Below, in pieces: positions 20,253-30,138 of a stretch of DNA of 64,000 nucleotides. A program made the position numbers and the translations under genes. The DNA lies in contig CAWKMC010000025.1 in the NCBI GenBank assembly GCA_963850535.1, positions 1 to 64,000 on the forward strand, given 5' to 3'. The stretch's first letter is position 1; the number at the start of each line of letters is the position of its first letter. Source of the DNA: JAMXLO01 sp963850535. GTDB taxonomy: Bacteria > Pseudomonadota > Alphaproteobacteria > Acetobacterales > Acetobacteraceae. The notes below the pieces were generated by a model, which was given only the letters and a program-made list of their open reading frames with translations, was not told where the DNA came from and did not search any database.

Positions 20253-21201
20253 GGCTCTGGCTTCCGGCCGCTGCTAGCAATGCACCCGAAGCCGACCAGC
20301 TGATGCTTGGCCTGTTGCTGTTGTCTTGCGCCGTGCTGGCGATGGTGTTCGGTCTGATGGCGACCTTCATCTGGCGCTATCGCCACAATAGCAGCATCGA
20401 TCGCGGCAAGATCGCCGAGCGCACATGGCGGGTCGAAACTGGCTGGACTGTCGCCACGCTGATCGTGTTCTTCGGTTTCTTCATTTGGGGCGCACATCTT
20501 TTTGTCCGGCTGCAGCAGTCGCCGGCAAATGCGATGAAGATTTATGCAATCGGCAAACAGTGGATGTGGAAGGTCCAGTATCCGGGCGGCCAGAGGGAAA
20601 TCAACTCGATGCACGTCCCGGTCAACACACCGATTGAGGTTGTGCTGACCTCCGAAGACGTCATCCACGATTTTTTCGTTCCGGCGTTCCGGATCAAGCA
20701 TGACGTATTGCCGGATCGGTACGACTCGGTCTGGTTCAAGCCGACCGAGATAGGCACATATCACCTGTTCTGCTCACAGTTCTGCGGCACGCTGCATGCG
20801 AGCATGATCGGCCAGATCGTGGTGATGTCGGCTCCTGACTATCGACACTGGCTAGAGCAGAACGCCGCATCCGAAAGCCTGGTAGCACAGGGCCAGGTCT
20901 TGTTCATGCGCTACGGGTGCAGCGGCTGTCATGGTTCCAATGGCGCCGGCGGGCCACAGTCGGCAGTCTGGTGCGCGCGCCCCAACTGGCCGGACTGTAC
21001 GGCAGTCCCGTGACGCTGGCCGATGGCCGGGTCGTGACGGCCGATGACCGCTATATCCGTGATTGCATCCTGCTGCCGGAAACCGTGCGGGTCGCCAGTT
21101 ACCCGCCGGTTATGCCCTCGTTTGCCGGTCAGATCAGCGAGGAAGATCTGCTGAAGATCGTCGCTTATATCCAGTCACTCGGGCCGGAGCGTCAGTCATG
21201 A
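20249..21201 (+). CDS. ctaC: Cytochrome c oxidase subunit II with fused cytochrome c (apparent frameshift near 20945)
   Basis: About 317 residues. Two N-terminal helices are followed by the cupredoxin domain with the CuA ligands (HDFFVPAFRIKHDV and CSQFCGTLHASM) and a C-terminal cytochrome c domain (YGCSGCHGSNGAGG), making this a caa3-type subunit II. After the haem motif the frame changes near 20945; the remainder (LAGLYGSPVTLADGRVV to EDLLKIVAYIQSLG) is a normal cytochrome c tail. One base is probably missing. The start overlaps sco and the stop overlaps ctaD in ATGA junctions. Confidence 0.92.
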
Positions 21202-22837
21202 GCGGAGCCGTCACCGTCGTTGAGGCCTCGGAAATCGAGGAAGAGCTACCTGACTGACAAGTTCGGCCTGTCGAGCTGGCTGCTGACGACCGACCACAAG
21301 CGCATTGCGGTACTGTATCTGCTGTCCACGACAGCATTCTTTTTCGTGGGCGGGATCGCAGCAGGACTGATGCGGCTGAACCTTGTCGTCCCACAAGGGC
21401 TGCTGAAGGACCCGGAGACCTATAACCGCCTATTCACGATGCACGGCGTGATCATGGTCTGGTTCTTTCTGGTGCCGGTGGTCCCAACCGTTATCGGCAA
21501 TTTCGTCCTACCGCTCATGCTGGGGGCGCGGGATCTCGCCTTCCCGAAAATCAACCTAATGAGCTGGTACTTCTTCAACATCGGCGGCCTGTTCGCATTG
21601 TACGGTCTGTTCGTCGGTGGGGTGGACACCGGCTGGACCTTCTACGCTCCCCTGTCATCGAGCTTTGCCCGCGGGCATGTCGAACTGGTGCTCGCCGGAA
21701 TCATCTTTGCCGGTTTCTCTTCGATCGCGACCGGACTCAATTTCATCATCACGATCCACCGTCTGCGAGCACCCGGGATGAACTGGCACAGGATGCCGAT
21801 ATTCTGCTGGTCGCTCTACGCGACGAGCGTGACTGACGTGCTGGCCACCCCGGTACTCGCGATCAACCTGTTGCTGCTCGGCGTAGAACGGTTCTTTGGT
21901 ATCGGCATCTTCGATCCCGCGATCCATGGTGACCCACTGCTGTTCCAGCACCTGTTCTGGTTCTACTCACATCCCGCCGTTTACATCATGATTCTTCCAG
22001 GGTTCGGCGTCGTCAGCGAGATCATTCCTTGCTTCTCCCGCAAACGTATCTTTGGCTACGAGTTTATCGCCTGGGCCAGCATCTCGATCGCCGTGATCAG
22101 CTTTTTCGTCTGGGGCCACCACATGTTCGTGGCAGGCATTTCCGTCTATTCCGGCTTGGTGTTTTCGATCTTGACTTTCGCGGTTGCAGTTCCCTCGGCA
22201 ATCAAGGTGTTCAACTGGGTCGCTACCTTGCACAAGGGCTTCATCCATTTCGAGGCCCCCATGCTCTACGCGCTCGGCTTCGTCGGCCTGTTCACGATTG
22301 GCGGGCTCTCGGGGCTCTGGGTCGCGGCGCTTGGCGCCGATGTGCATCTGCACGACACATATTTTGTCATCGCCCATTTCCACTACATCATGGTAGGCGG
22401 CATGGTCACCGCGTTCTTCGGTGGGCTGCACTTCTGGTGGCCGAAGATCACCGGCCGCCTCTATCCGGAGTCATGGGGCAGGCTCGCCGCCATCACGATT
22501 TTCCTCGGATTCAATCTAACCTTCGCACCTCAGTTCTACCTGGGGTGGCTTGGCATGCCGCGGCGCTATCATCACTATCCGCCGGAATTCCAGGTGTTGA
22601 ACGTGCTCTCCTCGGCCGGCACCGCAATCCTTGCCGCTGGCTACCTGCTGCCGCTGCTTTACCTCGGCTGGTCGCTGATTCACGGAAAGCGCGCCGGCAG
22701 CAATCCCTGGGGTGCGACTGGCCTCGAATGGCAGACCCCATCGCCGCCAGCCGCCAAGAACTTCGCGGTAACGCCGACTGTTACCGAAGCCCCCTACTCT
22801 TATCCTCCAGCCCGAGGCCGTGCAGCATCATGTCTGA
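21198..22837 (+). CDS. ctaD: Cytochrome c oxidase subunit I, type A2 (apparent frameshifts near 21240 and 22810)
   Basis: About 546 residues with the twelve-helix haem-copper oxidase core, including WGHHMFVAG (CuB ligands) and HDTYFVIAHFHYIMVGG (haem ligands). The motif at 21961-21984 is FYSHPAVY: the Glu of the common HPEVY is absent and a Tyr-Ser pair precedes it, which defines A2-type oxidases such as caa3. The first 14 codons (MSGAVTVVEASEIEE) and the last few (PEAVQHHV, TGA at 22835-22837) lie in other frames, each joined by one extra base. It reduces O2 and pumps protons. Confidence 0.93.
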
Positions 22838-23482
22838 AGCCACCCTGCCGCACAGCTTTCAGTATTCGTCTGCCCAGCACCAGTCAGGCACATCGCTGGC
22901 CGGCATGTGGCTGTTCGTCGCCTCCGAAGTCGCTCTTCTTCGGTGGGCTGTTTCTGGCCTGGGTCTTTTGTCGCCATTTCGCCCAGAAAGGCTTCGATGA
23001 GGGCGCCAAGGATACGGAACTTTGGATCGGCACGATCAACACACATCATCCTGATTACCAGCAGCTTCGTCTACGCCACCGGACTTGCCTATATCCGGGC
23101 CGGTAACGTCCGCCGCCTTCTGCAGTGCTGTGCGCTGACCCTGGGACTGGGGCTTACATTCCTTTATCTGAAGTTCGGTCTGGAGTGGATGGACGACATC
23201 CACAAGCATACCTTCTTCGCCGATCCGGCCTTCAAGTATACGGGGCCAAATGCGGGCGGCGCGCATCTTTTCTACGTCTTCTATTTCGTCGGTACGGCGC
23301 TGCATGGGGTGCACATGACCGTCGGCATCGGGCTCGTGGCATTCGTGATGTGGTCGGCATGGCGCGGAGCCTTTTCCGCCAGGAGCCACAGCGCGGTCGA
23401 GATCACCGGGATCTACTGGAGTTTCGTCGATATGATCTGGATCATCCTTTATCCTTTGATTTACCTGATCGGGCGTGTCTGA
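22830..23482 (+). CDS. ctaE: Cytochrome c oxidase subunit III (apparent frameshifts near 22925 and 23042)
   Basis: The ATG at 22830 overlaps the end of ctaD. The N-terminus SLAGMWLFVASEV continues, one frame on, as LFFGGLFLAWVFCRHFAQKG, then one frame on again as SFVYATGLAYIRAGNVRRLL and the conserved end HGVHMTVGIGL to YWSFVDMIWIILYPLIYLIG. Subunit III stabilises the catalytic core and binds lipid. Both apparent shifts are single extra bases inside highly conserved segments, so I treat the gene as intact. Corrected length is about 217 residues. Confidence 0.88.
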
Positions 23483-23781
23483 TGCCGCCTGGTTTCGGCC
23501 GCCTGCTACTTGGTTGGATCGCTCTGATCCTCCTGTGGGGCCTGGAGTTTGGCGTCAGTTTCATCGACATGCCGCCCTCGCTGCGTCCCGTACTGCTGGT
23601 CGTCGCTTCTGTAATGCTGGCGTTTGTTGCCTTTTTCTTCATGCATCTTGGTGGCGGGCCAATCCTTGTTCGCGGATTCGCGGTTATGGCGATCTTTTGG
23701 ATGATTGTCCTGATCGGGTTGGGCAGCATGGACCCTCTCACCCGGACGCAATACTTCACTGCACCCGACCAACCTCAATGA
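23482..23781 (+). CDS. Cytochrome c oxidase subunit IV-like protein
   Basis: A 99-residue protein of three hydrophobic helices (LLLGWIALILLWGLEFG, VLLVVASVMLAFVAFFFM and FAVMAIFWMIVLIGLGSM) matching prokaryotic oxidase subunit IV (Cox4/CyoD-like). The ATG shares its A with the ctaE stop (TGATG). It closes the operon, followed by a 54-base convergent gap. The role is structural support of the oxidase; the family is short and divergent, so identification leans on position. Confidence 0.8.
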   Translation: MPPGFGRLLLGWIALILLWGLEFGVSFIDMPPSLRPVLLVVASVMLAFVAFFFMHLGGGPILVRGFAVMAIFWMIVLIGLGSMDPLTRTQYFTAPDQPQ

Positions 23782-23835
23782 GCGCAGCGTATCCCATCGC
23801 AGTTGAGAGTTTGGCCGCGCCCTGCGCACACCAGT

Positions 23836-24840
23836 TCAGCGTCGCCGGGCTATCAGTGCCGCAATGGCGAGTATGGCGCCGCCGGCCAACGCCGTTCGGT
23901 GGCGGCTGGCGAGAAACTCCCAGCTCTCCCTCCTGGCCCGCGCATCAAACCGGCCGTGCGCACCATAGGGCCCCGGGACCGGCGCAAAAAGATTGCCCGG
24001 CGCGTCCGCTGCCACGGGCTCCCCGGTGAGTTGGCCGCTATACCCAACCTTTGCCAACAAGCGGTCCAGCAGCCCGGGGGCAACTCGATTGGCGAGAATG
24101 GTCTTCACCGTCGGCATGCCGACCCAGACTTCGCGGCGATGGTGGAACGCAGCAAAGACGATGGCGCGCGCCGGCACCTCGGGTTGGAAGATGGGGGGAA
24201 CGGGTTGTGGCCGCTTCTCCATCTTGTTGAGCGCCCAGTCGAACTGCGGCGTGTTCACCGCCGGCAGGTGCACCATTGTCAGGTGCACCTTCACGCCGTC
24301 GTGCAGCAGTTCTGTTCGCAGCGAGTCGGTAAACCCGCGCACCGCGAACTTCGCACCGCAGTAAGCTGACTGTAGCGGAATGGCGCGGTATGCAAGTGCC
24401 GACCCAACATTGACGATAGTGCCCTGGTTGCGGGGGCGCATGCGCGACAGCGCAACCATCGTGCCGTGCACCTGACCCAAATAGGTGACTTCGGTCGCGC
24501 GCCGGAACTCCTCCGGCGTAATGCGCTCGAATGGTGCGAAGATGGTCGCCATGGCATTGTTGACCCATATGTCGATCGGACCGAGCTCTTGTTCGATCTG
24601 GGTCGCGGCCCGATCAACCGCGGCAAAGTCCGCCACGTCGGCTGATTGCGCCGCCGCTGCAACGCCCAGTCCGCGCATTTCAACCGCCGCCTCATCCAGC
24701 CTTTGCTGGTCGCGCGCGATCAGGCCGACGCTGCAGCCGTGCTTGGCAAATTCGCGCGCAGTCGCGCGGCCCACCCCAGCGCTCGATCCGGTGATGACGA
24801 CAACCTTTGCCATTTCGCTGGGCTCCGTTCTCTTGCTCAT
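23836..24840 (-). CDS. SDR-family oxidoreductase with C-terminal membrane segment
   Basis: 334 residues from the ATG at 24840; the ATG at 24813 (MAKVVVITGSSAGVGR) is an equally good start. The classical SDR features are TGSSAGVGRA (cofactor binding), NNAMAT (a variant of NNAG) and the active-site S-x12-Y-x3-K with SAYCGAKFAV. After about residue 240 it departs from the usual 250-residue SDR with an extension ending in a hydrophobic helix and Arg cluster (GGAILAIAALIARRR), so it is probably membrane-tethered. The substrate is unknown. It is divergent from the TPP-enzyme gene. Confidence 0.85.
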   Translation of the reverse strand: MSKRTEPSEMAKVVVITGSSAGVGRATAREFAKHGCSVGLIARDQQRLDEAAVEMRGLGVAAAAQSADVADFAAVDRAATQIEQELGPIDIWVNNAMATIFAPFERITPEEFRRATEVTYLGQVHGTMVALSRMRPRNQGTIVNVGSALAYRAIPLQSAYCGAKFAVRGFTDSLRTELLHDGVKVHLTMVHLPAVNTPQFDWALNKMEKRPQPVPPIFQPEVPARAIVFAAFHHRREVWVGMPTVKTILANRVAPGLLDRLLAKVGYSGQLTGEPVAADAPGNLFAPVPGPYGAHGRFDARARRESWEFLASRHRTALAGGAILAIAALIARRR

Positions 24841-24988
24841 CAGCCAAAACGAAGCGGCAGCCAACGTGGTTCGTTGGCAAAGGTTGCTTCTGCTTCATCA
24901 ATCTCCTTGCACCGTGAAAGCAGCGGTGCAACGGCGCCACGATGCGGACGTTTGTGGAACACGCAAGCAGCAGGCAAGGCCTAGGTCC

Positions 24989-26776
24989 ATGAGCCAAACG
25001 GTCGGTGATTTCTTCTGGCACCGCATGCATGAGTGGGGCGTGCATACGATCTTCGGTTATCCCGGCGACGGGATTAACGGCTTGCTCGGCGCGTTGAACA
25101 GGGCCAATGGCGAATTCAAGTTTGTCCAGACCAGGCACGAGGAAATGGCCGCCTTCATGGCCTCCGCCTACGCCAAATTCACCGGCGAGGTTGGCGTGTG
25201 CATGGCAACCTCGGGTCCCGGGGCCTCGCATCTGATCACGGGGCTGTACGACGCGCGAATGGACCACATGCCGGTGCTGGCGATCACTGGCCAGCAGGCC
25301 CGCACTGCGATCGGCGGTCACTACCAACAGGAACTCGACCTGCCGAGTATGTTCAAGGACGTGGCGGGGGCCTTTGCCTATCAGGCGAGTGCTCCGGCGC
25401 AGGTGCGTCACCTGGTCGATCGGGCGATGCGGATCGCGAAAGGCTCGCGTCGAGTGACCGCGCTGGTGTTCCCGAACGACCTGCAAGAGGCGGAGTATTC
25501 TGAGCCTCCGCGGGCGCATGGCACCGTCCATTCCGGCGTCGGTTACCGCGAGCCGATGGTGGTACCGCACCAGCAGGACCTACGTCGCGCCGCCGAGGTG
25601 CTGAATGCCGGCAAGAAAGTAGCGATCCTGGTCGGTGCCGGCGCGCTGCGCGCCACGGATGAGGTTATCGCCATTGCCGAGAAGCTTGGCGCCGGCGTCG
25701 CCAAGGCGCTGCTGGGCAAGGCGGTGGTGCCCGACGATCTGCCATGGGTCACCGGCTCGATCGGGCTGCTCGGCACCAAACCGAGCTGGGAGCTGATGAG
25801 CAACTGTGACACGTTGTTCATGATCGGCTCGGGCTTTCCATATTCGGAGTTCCTGCCGAAGGAAGGCCAGGCGCGCGGCGTTCAAATCGACATCGAGCCG
25901 GAGATGCTGAGCCTGCGCTATCCAATGGAGGTCAATCTCGTCGGCGATTCAGCCGAGACGCTGCGGGCACTGCTGCCTCTGCTCGAGGACAAGGCCGACC
26001 GCTCATGGCGACAGCAGGTCGAAAAGGAAGTGGCCGAGTGGTGGAAAGTACTGGAAAGCCGCGCAATGACGTCGGCAAATCCGGTTAATCCGCAGCGCGT
26101 GGTTTGGGAGCTGTCGCCGCGCGTGCCGGAGCGCGCGATCATAACCAGTGATTCCGGCTCCTGTGCGAACTGGTACGCGCGTGACCTGAAGATCCGCCGT
26201 GGCATGATGTGCTCACTCTCCGGCGGGCTCGCGTCCATGGGTGCCGCGGTGCCGTATGCAATCGCTGCAAAGTTCGCCCACCCGGATCGTCCGGTGATCG
26301 CACTCGTCGGCGATGGCGCGATGCAGATGAGCAATATGGCGGAGCTGATCACCGTGCAGAAATACTGGCGCGAGTGGTCGAACCCGAAATGGGTGTGCTG
26401 CGTGTTCAATAACCAGGACCTGAACCAGGTGACCTGGGAGCAGCGCGTGATGGAGGGTGATGCGAAATTCAATGCGACCCAGCAGATACCTGACGTGCCC
26501 TATCACCGGTTCGCCGAGCTGATCGGACTGCGTGGCATCTTTGTCGACAATCCCGACCGGCTGGCGAGTGCGTGGGACGAAGCACTGGCCTCCGATCGCC
26601 CAGTGGTGCTTGAGGTCAAGACCGACCCGGAGGTGCCGCCATTGCCGCCGCATATCACGCTGAAGCAGGCGAAGAATTTTGCGTCGGCGATACTCGCGCC
26701 AGATCCGAACGAGAGCAGCATGCTGGTGGGCGCGGCGAAGGAAGTGCTGAGTTCGGTGCTGCCCGGCAAGAAGTGA
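24989..26776 (+). CDS. Thiamine pyrophosphate-dependent enzyme (pyruvate oxidase/acetolactate synthase superfamily)
   Basis: 595 residues. The N-terminal pyrimidine-binding domain has the catalytic Glu in RHEEMAAFMASAYAKF (Glu51), the middle domain follows about residue 190, and the C-terminal domain has the TPP motif GDGAMQMSNMAELITV ending in CCVFNNQDL. These enzymes act on 2-keto acids by decarboxylation, with oxidation or ligation; the exact reaction is not readable here. The frame is open upstream to 24485, but that part overlaps the SDR, so the ATG at 24989 is chosen. It heads a cluster with a GMC dehydrogenase, which suggests a link to sugar-acid or keto-acid oxidation. Confidence 0.88.
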   Translation: MSQTVGDFFWHRMHEWGVHTIFGYPGDGINGLLGALNRANGEFKFVQTRHEEMAAFMASAYAKFTGEVGVCMATSGPGASHLITGLYDARMDHMPVLAITGQQARTAIGGHYQQELDLPSMFKDVAGAFAYQASAPAQVRHLVDRAMRIAKGSRRVTALVFPNDLQEAEYSEPPRAHGTVHSGVGYREPMVVPHQQDLRRAAEVLNAGKKVAILVGAGALRATDEVIAIAEKLGAGVAKALLGKAVVPDDLPWVTGSIGLLGTKPSWELMSNCDTLFMIGSGFPYSEFLPKEGQARGVQIDIEPEMLSLRYPMEVNLVGDSAETLRALLPLLEDKADRSWRQQVEKEVAEWWKVLESRAMTSANPVNPQRVVWELSPRVPERAIITSDSGSCANWYARDLKIRRGMMCSLSGGLASMGAAVPYAIAAKFAHPDRPVIALVGDGAMQMSNMAELITVQKYWREWSNPKWVCCVFNNQDLNQVTWEQRVMEGDAKFNATQQIPDVPYHRFAELIGLRGIFVDNPDRLASAWDEALASDRPVVLEVKTDPEVPPLPPHITLKQAKNFASAILAPDPNESSMLVGAAKEVLSSVLPGKK

Positions 26777-26784
26777 TGATGGTT

Positions 26785-26813
26785 GGCTCCGCCACTCGGA
26801 TCGTGGCGGAGCC
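26785..26813 (+). terminator. Perfect hairpin after the TPP-enzyme gene
   Basis: GGCTCCGCCAC (26785-26795) pairs perfectly with GTGGCGGAGCC (26803-26813) around a 7-base loop, starting 8 bases after the stop codon. There is no T-tract, so it may act as an attenuator or RNA-stabilising hairpin between this gene and the membrane-protein gene rather than a full terminator. Confidence 0.5.
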
Positions 26814-26847
26814 GGCTGCGTAGCACGCGAGCATTGGGTGGCGGCAT

Positions 26848-27789
26848 ATGGCACGAACAGCCCGCACGGAGCTTGCTGACCTAGGATCAGCATTGATTGC
26901 GCTCGCAGGTGCGCTGCGCCCGACCAGGAGCCCGGGGGCTCCCGCAATTTCATCGCATCCGAATGCGATGGCGACAGTGAGAGCGGCTCGCCGGCTAAAC
27001 CGGGCTGCTGGAATCCTGGCGACTTCGGTTCTTGCAGACAGCGCCGTCGAGCACTACCGCGGCTCGTTCGAGAATCGTGCCATGTACTTGCCGCTCGCAC
27101 TCGGAGCCTTGAGTATTGCTGTGAGCGGACATGGCGTATCGGATCGACGCGTCGGGGCCCATGCGGTGCGCGACACGGTTTATGCGCTTGCCGGAGCTAC
27201 CGGTCTCGCCGGCACAGGGTTCCACCTCTACAACGTGACCAAACGGCCGGGCGGTATCTCCTGGCTTAACCTGTTCTATGCGGCACCAATCGGTGCGCCA
27301 CTGGCCCTCCTGCTTTCAGGGTTGCTTGGCTTCACCGCAGAACGGGTGCGCGACGCTGCGCCTGGCACGACGCCGCGGATCGTGGGGTTCCCGGCCGGCC
27401 GGGCGATGGCGGCGCTCGCCGCACTCGGAATGCTCGGCACTGTCGGCGAAGCCGGGTTGCTGCATTTCCGCGGCGCCTACCATGACCCGGCGATGTTCCT
27501 GCCGGTTTCCGTGCCCCCGGTTGCTGCAGGGCTGCTCGGGAACGCGGCGCTAGCGCCGCGCAGCAGGGATCGGTGGTTCACCCGCTGGTGGCTTCGCTTG
27601 ACCGCTGCCGTTGGACTGGCTGGCGTCGGGTTTCACGTGTTCGGCGTTGCGCGAAACATGGGGGGCTGGCGCAACTGGTCGCAGAATGTGTTGAACGGGC
27701 CGCCGATCCCGGCGCCGCCTAGCTTCACCGGCCTCGCACTGGCTGGCCTCGCAGCTCTCCGCCTGCTGGAGGATCATCCTGATGCGTGA
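26848..27789 (+). CDS. Internally duplicated membrane protein of unknown function
   Basis: 313 residues with several hydrophobic segments arranged as two similar halves. AVEHYRGSFENRAMYLPL matches LLHFRGAYHDPAMFLPV, and GLAGTGFHLYNVTKRPGG matches GLAGVGFHVFGVARNMGG, about 150 residues apart. The repeated His in EHYRG/LHFRG and GFH could be cofactor ligands. No family is recognised. It overlaps the next gene (ATG at 27782) by 8 bases and so is co-translated with the gluconate-dehydrogenase-like subunit 3; it may be the membrane anchor or electron-accepting part of that dehydrogenase. The ATG at 26968 is an alternative start. Confidence 0.7.
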   Translation: MARTARTELADLGSALIALAGALRPTRSPGAPAISSHPNAMATVRAARRLNRAAGILATSVLADSAVEHYRGSFENRAMYLPLALGALSIAVSGHGVSDRRVGAHAVRDTVYALAGATGLAGTGFHLYNVTKRPGGISWLNLFYAAPIGAPLALLLSGLLGFTAERVRDAAPGTTPRIVGFPAGRAMAALAALGMLGTVGEAGLLHFRGAYHDPAMFLPVSVPPVAAGLLGNAALAPRSRDRWFTRWWLRLTAAVGLAGVGFHVFGVARNMGGWRNWSQNVLNGPPIPAPPSFTGLALAGLAALRLLEDHPDA

Positions 27790-28423
27790 TCGCTACCCCG
27801 GCTATGATGTTCTCAACAAGCGCCACACTCCTTCCTGGAATGAAGTGACACGGCGGGTCATAGACCAGCGTCTTTCCATATCACGTGAGCCAAGCTTTTT
27901 TACCCAAGACGAGTGGCTGACGATCAACGCGATCTGCGACCGAATCGTGCCGCAGCCAAAGGACCGGCCGCCGATACCGGTCGCGGCGTTGGTCGACGAG
28001 AAGATGGCCACGAATCGAACCGATGGTTATCGCCATCACCGGCTGCCGAATATGCAGGAAGCATGGCGCCGAGGCTTACGTGCGCTGGATCAAGAGGCGC
28101 AAGCGCGACACGGTGGTCGGTTTCACACTATCAGCGTCGCCGAGCAGAATGCGCTGCTGCAGCAGATGCAGAAGGGCGCGCTCGACAATCCCGCTTGGGA
28201 CGGTATGCCGTGCAAAGTGTTCTTTTCCGAGCGGATGGCACACGACATCGTCGCCGCCTACTACGCGCACCCGACCGCCTGGAACGAGATCGGCTTCGGC
28301 GGACCGGCCAGCCCGCGTGGCTATGTGCGCATGGGCTTCGACAAGCGCGATCCATGGGAGGCCGCAGAGGAAAAACCTGGTCGCGAGGACGACACCAGAC
28401 GCAGGAACCGCCATGTCGGCTGA
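27782..28423 (+). CDS. Gluconate 2-dehydrogenase subunit 3-like protein
   Basis: 213 residues with FFTQDEWLTINAICDRIVPQ, the signature of the small subunit of membrane-bound GMC dehydrogenases, and the C-terminal YYAHPTAWNEIGFGGPASPRG. The family usually has a twin-arginine signal that carries the FAD subunit to the periplasm; here no signal is visible, which argues for a cytoplasmic complex or another export route. It overlaps the previous gene by 8 bases and the GMC gene by 11, so the three are co-expressed. Confidence 0.85.
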   Translation: MRDRYPGYDVLNKRHTPSWNEVTRRVIDQRLSISREPSFFTQDEWLTINAICDRIVPQPKDRPPIPVAALVDEKMATNRTDGYRHHRLPNMQEAWRRGLRALDQEAQARHGGRFHTISVAEQNALLQQMQKGALDNPAWDGMPCKVFFSERMAHDIVAAYYAHPTAWNEIGFGGPASPRGYVRMGFDKRDPWEAAEEKPGREDDTRRRNRHVG

Positions 28424-30061
28424 TGCGACGCATGAGCCGCGTGGCAAGAATGGCCGCGCGCCGGATCCGCTACGCGTCGGCGGCTGGATGCCAATGCGCG
28501 AATACCCGGACGATGCGAGCCTGTCGACTTCGCCATCGTCGGCACCGGCGCGGGCGGTGGAACCCTTGCATGCAGATTGGCCGAGCATGGGTTCTCCGTC
28601 GTGGCCTTCGATGCAGGCCCGTGGTGGCGGCCGCTCGAGGAATTCGCATCGGATGAGGACCATCAGCAGAAGCTGTATTGGACCGACGAACGGATCTGCG
28701 ACGGCGATAACCCGCTGCAACTCGGGTCGAACAACAGCGGCAAAGCGGTCGGCGGCAGCATGGTGCACTTCGCCATGGTGTCGCTGCGTTTTCGTCCGGA
28801 GTGGTTCAAGGCGCGCAGCAAGCTCGGTTACGCTGTCGATTGGCCGCTCGATTGGCGCGAGATGTGGCATTACTACCGGGAGGTCGAGCAGACACTGAGT
28901 ATATCCGGCCCAGTGAACTATCCCTGGGGCCCACCTCGGCCGCGTTATCCCTATCGCGCTCATGAACTGAACGCCGCAGGGCTGGTGCTGGCACGCGGCT
29001 GCGAGGCGCTTGGCCTGAAATGGACCCCGACGCCACTGGCGACGCTATCGGCGCCTCGCGGGCTGGCGCATCCGTGCGTCTATCGCGGGTTCTGCACGAT
29101 CGGCTGCTCGACCAATGCCAAGCAGAGTGCCTTGATCACGTGGATTCCTCGTGCTGTGCGAGCGGGTGCAGAGATTCGCGATCTTGCGATGGTAGGGAGG
29201 GTCGAGACCAACACCGCGGGGCTTTGCACCGGGCTGCACTACATGCGCGAGGGCCAGTGGCGGTTCCAAAAGGCGCGCAACGTCGTGGTTGCGGGATATG
29301 CGATCGAGACGCCGCGGCTGCTCTTGATGTCGTCGAACAACCGGTTTCCGGACGGGCTTGCCAACAGCTCGGGCCTGGTTGGACGCAATCTGATGGTCCA
29401 GACCAATCAGGCGGTATGGGGCAAATTCGACGAGGAGATCCGCTGGTACAAGGGCCCACCGTCGCTCACATTGACCGAGCACTGGAATTATACCGATGCA
29501 GGAAAGGATTTCTTCGGTGGCTACGCCTACATGAGCCAGGGGCCATTGCCACAGCAATGGGCCGGCACGCAGATGGGTAATCACCAGCTGTGGGGGGAGC
29601 CGCTGATCCGCGACATGGCGGATTACAACCATCAGGCTGGGCTGAAGATCGTAGGCGAGGTCCTGCCGCAGGAGCGCAATTGCGTTGGCCTGGCCGATGA
29701 AAACGACCAATACGGACTGCCCATCGCGCGGGTGACGTTTTCGCTGAGTGAGAACGACAAGACGCTGGTCCAGCACGCGATCCGGCACATGACAGAGGTG
29801 ATGCGGGCCGCGGGTGGGCGTGAGATTTGGCCTGAAGACGATGACACCGCGCACCTGAACGGAACGGCACGGATGGGGGATGATCCGCGTACCAGCGTGG
29901 TCAACGCCGACTGCCGTAGCTGGGACATCCGCAACCTGTGGATCTGCGATGGTTCGGTGTTTCCCACCGTGGGCGGGGTCAATCCGTCACTGACCATCCA
30001 GGCCATTGCTTGCCGCACGGCGGACCGCATCAAGCATATGGCAGCTTCCGGCGAACTTTGA
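28413..30061 (+). CDS. GMC-family FAD-dependent oxidoreductase (apparent frameshift near 28520)
   Basis: About 549 residues. The FAD motif DFAIVGTGAGGGTLACRLAE lies at 28527-28586, and the catalytic end has HLNGTARMGDDPRTS and GGVNPSLTIQAIACRTADR. CVYRGFCTIGCSTNAKQS is the Cys-rich segment of gluconate/sorbitol-type dehydrogenase large subunits. The first 35 codons lie in another frame, and the join near 28520 implies one missing base. It oxidises a sugar, polyol or aldonic acid; the substrate is not predictable. No cytochrome c subunit follows, unlike many three-subunit dehydrogenases, so the electron acceptor is open. Confidence 0.88.
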
Positions 30062-30138
30062 TCAGACAGGTACTTGGCCCGGCTCGATTCGCTCCGATAG
30101 TGTGACTGGGATTGCGTAGCCGTCGGAGGTGCTTGGCA

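Noticed and set aside
21220..23106. A 628-residue frame suggesting a subunit I-III oxidase fusion
   Set aside because: True ctaD ends at 22837 and ctaE starts at 22830 in another frame. Apparent single-base shifts create the read-through, and the last part reads out of subunit III.
24485..24988. N-terminal extension of the TPP enzyme by 168 residues
   Set aside because: It overlaps the well-supported minus-strand SDR, is rich in Ala/Arg/Ser and has no homology. The ATG at 24989 matches the family start.
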